DNA from: Xestospongia muta
Taxonomy: Eukaryota > Porifera > Demospongiae > Haplosclerida > Petrosiidae
Length of the DNA stretch: 64,000 nucleotides
Assembly (NCBI GenBank): GCA_963693285.1
Contig: OY848925.1
Span: 3,822,932 to 3,886,931 of the forward strand
Reading direction: 5' to 3'
The notes beneath the pieces are model-generated. The model saw only the letters and a list, made by a program, of their open reading frames with translations. It was not told where the DNA came from and did no database searches. How positions within the stretch are numbered: the stretch's first letter is position 1; every line of letters starts with the position of its first letter. Shown piece by piece: positions 25,544-37,300 of this stretch. The translations under genes were made by a program, and so were the position numbers.

Positions 25544-27774
25544 TTACTGTAAGTAGTCATGTCTTATTTTTTTAGCTAAAGGTACAAATCCTTCAACACT
25601 CTCAAGGGCAGTAATAAGTGTTTCAAATAACAGTGGCTGACTATGTATAGTGGACTTCAGTCCTCTCATTAGAGACAAACCTTTCTCAGTATCTGTTTTA
25701 TTGCTGTTATCGACAACCTCATCATAACAAGACTCTGTTATAAGGTAATCACTGTATAGTTTTGGGGCTAAAGATTGTCTATTAGTGGAGACAGACACAA
25801 GATTAGATAACTCAGCAAAGTGAGCACGAAAAATGGTTTTGATTTTGCTGTCATGTTGAGGTGGAAACGTAGTACCTATTGTATGAAGTGAATGGAATAC
25901 AATAACTGTACAATGAACTAAGCATAATTAAATTACCTCCTTCTGTTGGATGAGGAGAAATAATACTGCAATTACCACCTACAACAAATAAAAGGTTTCA
26001 TTAATTTTAAGTTGCATCATGCAAATTGATCATAAATAATGCTTCTTAATACTTCTTACCAGTGTTTTTAAAATATGTTCGGACGACACATATCTTTATG
26101 TTGTTTGGTTCTATTCCTTTTAAAGGAACACTATACTGTATCTTTCTAACAGTACTTGGACTGTCATCTACCGATATTGTGATAAGTAAAGTGGGAAAAT
26201 ATGGAGGAGTTTGAACACCAAATGTATCCACTTCAGTTTTATATATCTATATAATAAGTTCACAGTATAATAACAAAAACATTAAAATATATATGTACAT
26301 ATTATACCTGTGTAGGTTCTATATGAGGACGAAAAGTCCATCCATTAAAAGGATAGCTTTGTTCTTCCTTAAGAAGTAGTTCAATACAACCACTGTCATC
26401 TTGAAATGTGAAGGACAAGTAGATATCTATTTCAACATTACGTGGTAGAGAGGTCTTTATGAACTTTATGGAAAAAGATGTAAATGTTTATAGTAAATTG
26501 ATGTGTTACTTACTTCTAATAATGCATTGAGATGTTTAGCAACCATAAATCTCATTAACCACTCACTATCATGACGTTTAATTTCATATACCACCTGACC
26601 TACATACCTGTTATCTGGAGATGACTTATGAGACTGATCTACAAAGATAATAAGGACGTAATTATTATGATGATTAGTTAATAATGTTGTATACATTGAA
26701 CTGGAGTAGTTATAAAGACAGTTCATTAGATATTGCAAGAGAACATGTCAAAGTATGTTGATAATAAGGTTTATACTAGCCAAGATTGTTACATAAACAA
26801 ATGTTGTTTTAACATTAGTTATTAGTTAAACTATATAACAGTGATAATATGTAGTATAATTTACTTTTTGCAGAAATAATATTTTGAGACTCAAGTACAT
26901 CTTGTGTTGTAGGAGCATCTTCAAAGACTATTTCATCATCATTATCAGATGATCCAATCATTTCCTGAGACTCAGAATTAGACTGGTTGCCAGTAGTTGG
27001 TTGGTTATCTGCCTCCTCAGATGATGTATTGTCATATCCTAGAAACCACAACATTGGACGAATAATCGACTTAATTATAGCCTTTAAAGAGAATTGTGAC
27101 AGATAGATGCTGCCATATTGGTCTCCTGGTAAAAACTTTCCTCCTTCCTCTAACTGAAACTGGTATGGAAGAACATGTTGGTCAATAGAAGCTGTAGCAA
27201 AGCTCAGAAAACTACTGTGATCTTCAGTAACTAGATTTGCACAGTGTTGGATCTCTAATTTTACTGGTTTAAGTAGTGGTTTTGAGAGAGATATACAATA
27301 TACAATACTAATTAGTTCAGTGTTTTCTGGTAAAGCATACTGTCCACCAACCAGTGCACTCACAGATATTTCAATTCTCTCTCTTGGTGATAGAGTGTTT
27401 GGAGGAACACTAATTCTTAGACCATATTTATCCCAGTTGAAAGATTGACTATAGCATCCTTCAATTTGGAATAATGTTTTCCCTCCTATGAACACACCTG
27501 GAAGAGTATCTGTAAAATGGCAAATTAACAGAGCACTTAAAATAAAATTGTATGAGTGTACATGTACTACTATACATAACATATTTATTAATATTCTTTC
27601 TGTTAGACTGATATTAGCTATCTTTTTGTTTACTTCAATTTTAGAAAATGTTTTTATTTTCTTGTTTACTATAGATTTCACCCTTGCATTAAAACAACTC
27701 ATAGCAATGAAAGCCATAATAAGAAACAATTGTAATTCATAGATCAAAATTACTGGCATATTAACACACTTCAA
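25544..27774 (-). CDS. ZU5 - UPA-like - CARD protein (possibly the 3' end of the helicase gene)
   Basis: Exons 26865..27509 (open to an ATG at 27774 if unspliced), 26514..26638, 26308..26463, 26060..26246, 25937..25978, 25544..25875; phases agree to the TAA. Exon 1 is a ZU5 domain (GGKTLFQIEG, GLRISVPPNTLSPRERIEI, LLKPVKLEIQHC). It ends near QFS (27088-27096), where FIIND and UNC5/PIDD-type ZU5 domains carry an HFS autoproteolysis site, so here His is replaced by Gln. An acidic Ser-rich linker follows, then about 130 residues of beta-rich sequence in the position of a UPA domain. The last exon is a CARD-like helical bundle (LAPKLYSDYLITESCYDEVV to GFVPLAKKIRHDYLQ). The architecture resembles CARD8 and the NLRP1 C-terminus. 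Two start models exist: an independent gene beginning at 27774, whose N-terminus is hydrophobic, or in-frame splicing from helicase exons 21-22 (28500..28583, 28361..28417). The latter fits both phases and a strong GTGAGT donor. Confidence 0.75.
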
Positions 27775-28356
27775 CTGATAAACTGAAACAATACGTTACA
27801 TACATCTCCATTATAAAGAACATTGTACTCATGAGGTGCAGTAAGAATATCAAAAATAGTGATTAGCATGCTTTAGTTTGACGAAAGTATTTCACTATTT
27901 AGTAGTTTTTAGTGTAATTCTTATAGACTATCCATGAACTTGTGACTTAGTCATTACTGAAGTATTATAATAGAAAGAAACACTACAGATATTGAAAGTT
28001 TTGATCAGCTATATTGATATGACATTTCATGTTTTCTGCCAATACATATCAATGAACAATCCTGGCCATTCCTTGATAAGCAGTACTACCATCTGCCTAA
28101 TTACAACTATAGCATCAAAATATTATTACAGATGGTATATATATTTATAGTATGTGGCATGGGTATGCCATATTGAGTACACTCTGATGTATAAAAACTG
28201 AAGCATGACTCATCATAGATATGGGGATTTTTGTCATTGACTTGTTGTTTTGTATCACTTACAACTAACATGAACAATTAAAAGAATTATCACACTTGTC
28301 TGCAACTTAATATTTTACACTCTGTGTTCAGTCTTGATGTTCATACAGCACTCAAC

Positions 28357-31300
28357 TCACCTCGTGTTGTATGAGCATCTTGACCACAACTGTATAGTAC
28401 AACTGTATAGAATGATGCTATAAGTATTGCATTGACATACTTGATGATCGCCAAATATAGCTAGATAAACTGCATTACCTGCAGCTATAGAATATTTACC
28501 TCTATCTTTAATACATCCATATTTATCATAGATTTCAAGTAGCTTCTTCCATGTTTTATCATACCCCAGCAAAGTAGTATTTCCTACAAGTTTGATATTA
28601 AAGAGATTAACTTAAGCAAGCAATATATTGATACAATATACAATATGTAATACTGTAGCAAAATATAAGGACAATGTATAATTATAAGTAAAATATGAAT
28701 TGTTATAAAGTGTTCTTACCAATAATAATTAATCCATGTTTAGCACGAGTAATTCCAACATTTATTTGATGCTCATCTATGAGGAATCCTAAATTTTCTG
28801 TCATCCAATTGGAATCAGCTTGAACAAATTTAGGATTTTTTATTTCTCTCATTGGTAGAGATCGTACTGTTGTTAATATGACAATATCATATTCATCACC
28901 TACATTATGAAAAAACGCTATATTTTCAGTTCTGAAAAAAAGCATACAATAATAACATTATTTCAATTATGAAAGCAAACGTACAATAAAAATATATCTA
29001 ACCTTGACTTTCAACAATAGTTGTTACTTTTGGTTTTGATTCTTTACTGTGTTTTAAATCACTTCTTATCATTTGAATAATAAGATCCTTTTGAGCAGCA
29101 TAAGGAGTCAACACAGCTATACTTTGATATGATATATTGTGCTTAATATGTAATTCTTGTATAACTTCCAACTACAGTTAAAACCAACAATAAATGTTTC
29201 ATTTCGTACACAGACTTACAACTTTAAGAGCTTCAGTGTAGTTAGATTTTGAATGGATGTCAAACTTCCCTGTGAAAATTTTGTCACTGGTTTTATTGAT
29301 TTCAATAATATCAAACACAACAATAGGATGTATAGAAGGCCAAAATTGGCTGATAGTTGGACTCAGAGCATCTCTACTACGACATTTGACAGTGATATCT
29401 GTTTGTAGCTTGTTGTCATAAAAAACTTGTGAAGGTGCACTACAAATAATCTCATGCTATACAACAAAATGGTAAATGTGAATCTGTTAACAATATTTGA
29501 AAATATGAACCTATGTAATAAACAAAGAGGCCCAGTAATCAATTAACTAACAAGTCAATATAAAGTACATTCATTCCTTCGATATTTCTAAAATGATTAT
29601 ATTAAGTACCAAAGTGTTAATATTATGCTTTATATAACATTTTTATTGCTGTACAATAATAACTCCTTCTATGGACTCATGAACATCAATGAAAAAATAA
29701 AACTTACCATTCTATATTGTGTGTGTAAGGTGATTAGTAAATCTGGTCTTAATTCTGCATATCTTTCAAAAAGAGATACTCCCATTCCACATTCTCTAGC
29801 CATGTGATATTTGATTATTGGTTGAAGTTGTTTATGATCTCCAATAAGTACTACATGATCACATAGACTGGCTGCTGCTATAGTCTCAGGTTCATTGGCC
29901 ATACCACACTCATCTACTATACATTGAGCTATTCTACCATCTCCTGCTAATTTGAGAAGTCTTCCACTGCAAGTTTCATTACAAGTACATAAAATAACAT
30001 CATATTGTCTTCGTAATAATGCTACCTCTGCTTCTTTGATGGCTTTCTTGTATCTACATATAAATAATAACTTATATAGAGTATGATTGCTTTCATTATA
30101 CCTATTTCTTTGTGATAAAGAAAGAATTATATTTTCTTCTTTGATGAGATTTTCATATTCTAATCTCATCGCTTCAATATCAGGATTGATTTGTCTTATT
30201 TTAAAGTGTAGAGCATCTTCTTTGAGTTCTGGTAAACAACGACCCTCGACATCTTGTTTGTGATTGTCTTCACTGAGTTCAACATTGACATCTGGATTTG
30301 AATGATTTTCAAATTTTGTCTTGTGGGCTGATTGCATTCTTAAGTCATCACAAGGATCTGGATAATCCACTCTTTCATGAGTTGTACCATAAAGACGAAT
30401 AATCCGAAGTTGTTTACTTACAGGGAGATTATTTTTATTCAAAAATCTCAGTTTTTCTAAGTAATATGGAATCAATTTTATTTGTATATAAATAACCATG
30501 CTTACTGTGAACAACATCAACTGCTTTGTTTGAAGGACAACAATAGAGAACACACTTTTTTGAGTCAGTATTTATTTTGGAAAAAATGTATGTTAAATGC
30601 GCTCCAACTACACTTTTGCCTGTTCCTTTAATATATTGAATAAAATACAATTGTACAAGTATATGTTTACCTGGTGGTCCTTGAATCAGTTGAAAGTTAT
30701 GTTGAAGTGCAAGATATATTGCGTCTATTTGAGTCTGATTCAATGAAATGTGATTGTTTTCCCAAAGTCTCAAAGCCAAAATATCTTGGTGAATGTTCAA
30801 TTTATCAGTGTTCACTAGAAGTTTATCTGCAATATTTTTATCAAGTTACCAAAAGGACTGACCTCCAGTTGAAGTAAGGTTATCACAATGCTTTAATCCA
30901 ATTGCTACTTTCTTTGTAAGTTCAGACCAGCATTTCTTTTTGCTAGAATTTTCATCATTAGAATCATTACTGTCCTTTATCAAACCAGATTGTAAACGAT
31001 TAAACACTCGGCTATAAAGCAAAAGAAAATATAATATTATCGTAACTATAATGGTATCATACTTGAAAGAAATAGGCATTGCAATGATTTGCATTTCACA
31101 ACATGGCCATCGATCCAAATATGACTTTAATTTTTCTGATATCCAACAATGACTTCCCATGGCTTTCATTGACAACTGAACTGCTTTGACATTTTTAGTA
31201 TCCTTTTCCATCACTTTCTGCTTTTTGGTTATAACAAAATGAAATACAGCAGTAACAGACTCTTCTGTGTGATCTATGATATCATCTTCATTACTATCAC

Positions 31301-34300
31301 ATGTTAAGTCATATCGGACACATACTAGGTCACCAACTTTGACTTTTATGAAGTCAAAAATGTTGAGTTTTTCTGATGGAATCTTTAGTGTCAGCTCACT
31401 TTCTGGTTTATAGTGCTTGTCATCAATACAATTATCTACACTAACCAACTTTTTAGGCCATTCCAGACGAGCATTTTTAATCATAGTTATCACCTGAGTG
31501 TTTATACCTTCATATGCTGCTTCAGCAACTAGTACTTTGCTCCAAAGTTGAACATATTCATCGATAGAATGATATTGTTCAAGAGATGCTTTTGGTAGTT
31601 GAACATCAGAAAAGCACAAAGCTGGATTTTGATTGTGTTGTACACAAACTCTAAAAGTGGGAGCTATTTCCATTAGCTGTAATTCAGGAGATGGCAGGGG
31701 TTGTTTCAATGAGTTTCCTAACCACACAGTAATGGCCTCACCTGGTTGGAAAGACCTTGTGATGTCATATATAACAACAGGACTCTTTGAGAATTTAGAA
31801 TATGATGATTGCTTACTTGCACTATTTGGGAGTGGTACATTTGGAAGCTTTTGTATTAAATTAGTGATATACTCTTGAGAAGATGATTTAAGATATTGAT
31901 GAGCTAAATCCCATACACCTGATGACACTTCAATTGTAGTGTTAATAGCTGAAGCTCTGTATTTGACACGTTTCATTTGCTTTTGATCATCCTTCATCTC
32001 TTCAGTTGCCTCAAGATAACTGAATACACTAGCTTCAATGCAACAATATATACCACTTGTCTCTTCTATTGGTAATGGGTTGTTTGTGAAGTTATTAATT
32101 CGAGGATCACAAAGTAGGTCATTGAGACTATTATCCAGTGAAGCTAAAACAATACGCCATTTTGGTTCTTTATCATTATCGTATTGGTTTATGTTTAGGT
32201 CAGTATATTCAAATTGAGTGTCTTCAGCTAAGATCGACTTAAAATCAAGAGAAGGGATGCAAAGTTGATACTTGTGCTCTTTGACTGTTGGGAATGATTG
32301 TGACACAAATGCTTGAACACATTTTAATCCAGTTTCACATTCTCTTGCTAAGAGAACTTTACTAATGCTATGTTCATATCTCTTAGCCATTTTTGCTTTC
32401 ATGTTAAGATGATTGCAAATCTTTTGTAACTCTTCTTGTTTATATGGGATATCATCACTATCAAGTAATGCTATAACAAGCCTCTGTACTAGTATGTCAA
32501 AGTATCGTCGAATTGGAGATGTAAAATGAGTGTAGGCATCAAGTTGTAAACTGTGATGTGCTAAAATAAAGCTATTATTGTCATCCTGGTTTGGAGACTC
32601 TTCCAATTCGGCTGCAACATATTCAGCACGTTGACTTATCATTTTCAGTGCAGCACATGCTCTAGCTAATTGTGGGTATAAACTATCATTAGATAAGAGC
32701 CAGAGAATCTTTCTTTGCTCACCAATTTCAAAGGCTGTTTTTAAACATTGGAGTAAAGTATCTGTGATAATCAAAGGAATTACATTTTCTTCGTCTAATT
32801 CATCTGGTTTAGAATATAATTTTAGTGCTAGGGAATAACAGAATGTTTGTTGAAAGATTTCCCTAAATTTAGCTAGATTTTCCAATTGGGGTGGGGCTTG
32901 TCTGCGCAGTAGTATCATTTGTGTAAGATTTTGGTGCAAGTAACTCGCTATATTTGAATTAGCCCAAATCATCAATTCTGAAACAAGTAGATGGGACTGC
33001 CAACAGTCATCCTCTTTCTCATCCTGGTCTGACACAATACAGAATGCAGCCTCCTTTAGACGTTTTTCTCGCAAATGCATCACAATTTTAAACAGGAACT
33101 TCATAGTGTTAGCCATGCACTTGTCTCCATTTTTAATCTCATACTCTCTCACTTGCTTATGTGATTCTTCATCTTTAATTGGCTTTCCATCTAACATATC
33201 TTGTGCTGCTTCATATGTTAATCGAGCTTGAGATGTCACTTGGGCTTTCTCAGGGTCATTACACAATACTTCTAATATCTTTCCTTCCTTCACCACTACA
33301 GTGGCTGTTACTGCTAATACATCACGAGTTGTATTATAGTTGAGACTAAAGATTTGATTTGTTAATTTAAGTGGTAACATATGCTTGACTTCACATCCAC
33401 CATAAACTGAAGTTCCTCTTTGTCTAGCTAATTTATCAAGATCATGATCCTTGGGAATGTATTTGGCAACATTAGTAATGAGTATAGCTAATTTGTACAT
33501 GCCATCATCTTGAAAGGATTGGAGGGGTTCAATGGGAACTAAACTAATTGCATCATCAATATTAATAGAATCTGGAGGATCAATTGTAAATGCTTGATCA
33601 TAATGTGGAACTGCAGTATCTCTATTTGGTGCTTGAAGTGTTATATCAATGTTGGTGATCTCGTTGTTTGATTCAACATTGTGAACAATAGTTAAAAGCC
33701 TTTCAGTAAAAAAGAGGTTGGTTGTACGAGGCAAGGCTTCTACTACAGCTCCTAGTGGTTTCCTATATTTTGGTGCCCAGCCAAGAACTTCAACAACAAA
33801 CAAGAGGTTTTGTGCCAGATCAAATGGAATTAATTCTTTAGTTTGTGGAAGTTGATCATCATTTTCATGTACAAACTTCAAAGATGATTCTTTGAAAACA
33901 GTAATGTAATCAACATGCATATCATGATCCTGATATCTCAAAAGCTTTCGTGAGATTTTTGGCAAGTTGACAATAGCTGGGACAGATTTATCCAGAGGAT
34001 AGAAATTGATAATATTGTGTTGGTCAGCTCTACAAACATATTTAGTAGGGTGTCTTGCTTCTCTTAGAAAAATAACTCTTCCATGCTCCTCGTTGATGTT
34101 GTCTGGACGTGTACCAAACACATGTACATCAACTATATCCCCATCAAATGCACCCCTCCTATGATTATAACCATTAATTACTATTGGATTAGGATGCTTT
34201 GCTGCATTAATAGGAAAAGCTTTGGCTTGACGCTTATTTATAATTGATAATTCACAAACAACTACTTTGTTTGTAGCATCATGTTTAATATCTTCAATGT

Positions 34301-37300
34301 CATTATCATCATCTGAACTTTGGTCAACTCTGCCTTCAATTTTAACAATATCCCACCTGGTATCACTATGTTCCTCAGCAATTTGGAGCTTGCAATATTT
34401 ATATCTGGGTGTCTCCTGAATTGCTTGTTGGTAAGACTTCAAAATGCTGTCTTTAGTAACTAACTCATCAATATCATCATTGATATCACTGGTCTGAAAG
34501 ATCTCCACTTGGAGACACTGCAATGATTCTTGAACAGTTTTCATACCTGCTGATACCTTGGGTGGTATATGAAATGTTTTAGATAGCACACATCGTCTGA
34601 TGTAATCCTTCCAACAGGAACACTCATTTTTCATGTATTCCTCTATTTTCATTAAGAGGAATGGATTACCAGCACATACTACAAGTGACTTAGCACGTGT
34701 TAAAGCAGTATTAAAAACATATTGACTACATGGAGTCTTAGTGGGATTTTCTGACCTTCCTTCAGTTGTAGTGGACTCAACTGTACTCAAAAATACAGCC
34801 TCAAATTCTCGACCTAAATGTAAATAGATTTTTTTAATATTTATGCTTTTTTATTATATGTTTAATTTTTTAATATATATTTTAAATTTATATTTTTGAT
34901 TGTGAGTCACCTTGAATGTCATAAGCTGTTAGTACTTCTATTCCTGATAGTTGTCTGTATTTTCCTTTACGAAGTTCTTTAATAAAATGATATTTCTGTG
35001 AGACTTAAACTAAATAAGTCACATGAATGGCTTCTGTTTTTACCTGATTGGCTGTTGCTGCGATTATACAAATGTTTCGTATGTCTTTATCTTCCCACTC
35101 TAATGTCGGCCATTCATCAATATATTTCAATGCCTCCTTTAAAAGTAAAGAAGCTTCTAATTCATTTTTTCCATCTCTTATTTCCCAAATGTCATCTACT
35201 AAACTTGAACATATGAAATGAAGTGGAAATCTAGCTTTTGGATGCAAACAAGTTGCTGACTTAGCTGCTGTTATAAGTGCTGAATCATAAAAAAGATAAG
35301 ATGGTAGAGATAGCAATGCATGATGACATCGATAATTAGTGAGAAGCGAGGCAGTATGTTTCATTGAAAACTCTGCTAATTTTTCATCTCTGTATCTCTG
35401 GTGTAGTCTCTCTAGGAGTGACAGTTTTAATCCATGTTCTCTTGGTATATCACCTAAGACAAGCAATGAAGGACCAACCTAGAGAAAAAGTAAATTAGTT
35501 ATAAGATCTTTGTTTATAACAACTCACTTGTTTGTGGTCTCCTGCAATAACAATCTTAGTGTTCCTATCAGCCAAACATAATGGAGCAATAGATTCTGGC
35601 TCACGAGACTGTGCACCTTCATCAAGTAGAATGTGAGTAAAGAATCCTTTATGAACATTACCCAAGAGGTGAAGAGAAGTTGAAAATGTAGTGACAACTA
35701 AGTGGACTTTCTCCAGTCTTTCTTTAGAAAGTTTCTTAGAAGTGCTGTAATGCAATGCATGCACTGGGTTACAGTTGTAATTTTGATTGGGAACAAGACG
35801 AAGGGCTTTAGTGTACCATCCATTGGCATGCATCTTTCCAAAGTAATTCTCAATAAATGCGTCAGCAGAAGATTGATGATGAGCACAGATGAGGACACGT
35901 GAATTTCGATCACATTGTAATATCTGGTAAGCTGTACGAGCTAACAGTCGAGTTTTACCTGTTCCAAAAGAACCAATGACAAGAACAGGAGCTTTATCAC
36001 ATTCACAATTGATAATTGTTGTTAGTGCCCTCATTTGAGTTGAATCAAGTTGGATCAAATCAGAAACACAACGTATTGGATGCTTTAATGTCAAATGATT
36101 TTCAAAAACGAAAGCATCTGTAAACTCATTTGCATCTACTGGCATAATCCTTTCTAGAACTTCAGTAGATAATTTATTAAGTGCATCATGAAGACGATCA
36201 AAGTAAGACCATTTAAGTGTGAAACTAACACAGACATCCTCCAGTTCAACTTCAGATTTTTTGGCTCTATAATCTTGCTTTATTAGCTTAGATAATTCTT
36301 CTTTTGTGAATGATATCAATATCACATCCACCTCTCTTCGCTTTGGACTGCTTCCATTTACTATATCAGCCTTTACTGTTGTTGAATGTGAAAAGTGTAA
36401 AACAATGTTTTCTCTCTCTGCAGTTGCTTGTTTGATATACGATATTGTGTCACCTTTAAGATTGTCACCAGAAATCAACCCAAATCGTACATGCTCTTCT
36501 TCATAACGATCCCTCAGCTGAAAAGGCTTTAAACCAGGGTGAAAGATAGTCACATTGTAATGACCATCGCATCTAAATTAATTAACATTATAATAATCAA
36601 TATGATTAGGATAATAAAAACCTTTTTTTAAGAATTTTGTTATGTTCTTCCTCTTCTTGACACAATAGTTGGTGAAATTTTGTTTTATAGTTGTCTCGAC
36701 TAAGATCTGCTTTCAACAAACCTTTACCTAGAGGTTTATGTTCATGTCTAAATGCATTGCCTTGTAAATCACAAATTGAAGAAGTCTTTAAAATTAGCTT
36801 TTCTGTCCCTCTCTTCAAAGTGGATGAACATGGGATAGCCTCGACAAGTGTCTAAAAAAGGGAAAAATTAATAGGGACTTTTTGATTAAAAATGCTTACT
36901 ATTGCAGGTCTTGTATTGACAATAGTATTTTTGATGGTTTCTTGCCTAGACCTCTTGTAATTATGAGAAAGCTGTCTCTTTGTTGTATGAGGAAATGAGA
37001 TACTTTTGTGTTGTGTTATAGGACTTTGTAATTTGGGTTTATCTTTCTCTGCTTCCTTTGTAGGTTCCTTAGAAGGTGGAATATAGTTCATTGGAGTTTG
37101 TTGACTCATGGTGTGAGTAAATACATCCTTTAATTGTGACTTGTCTTTTTTTGACCTCTTTTGATTTTTAGTTTGCTTACTACAATCTTGTTCATGTATT
37201 TTGACCATCATTGAAGTCACCTTATCAGGATTGTAGGTTGATTTCTTTTGTGCTACACTTAAAGTATCATTTGTAGTTAGCGTCTTTTGAGTTTCAGGCA

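Noticed and set aside
27510..27774. Signal-peptide-like N-terminus upstream of ZU5
   Set aside because: Kept only as an alternative start. A good acceptor (ttttacag) lies at 27510-27517, and the open stretch may be an intron read-through; there is no conserved motif.
28418..28499. Read-through end of the helicase (GKYSIAAGNAVYLAIFGD...)
   Set aside because: Open to a TGA at 28357 but not like any helicase C-terminus. I favour it as an 82-nt intron, while noting it cannot be excluded.
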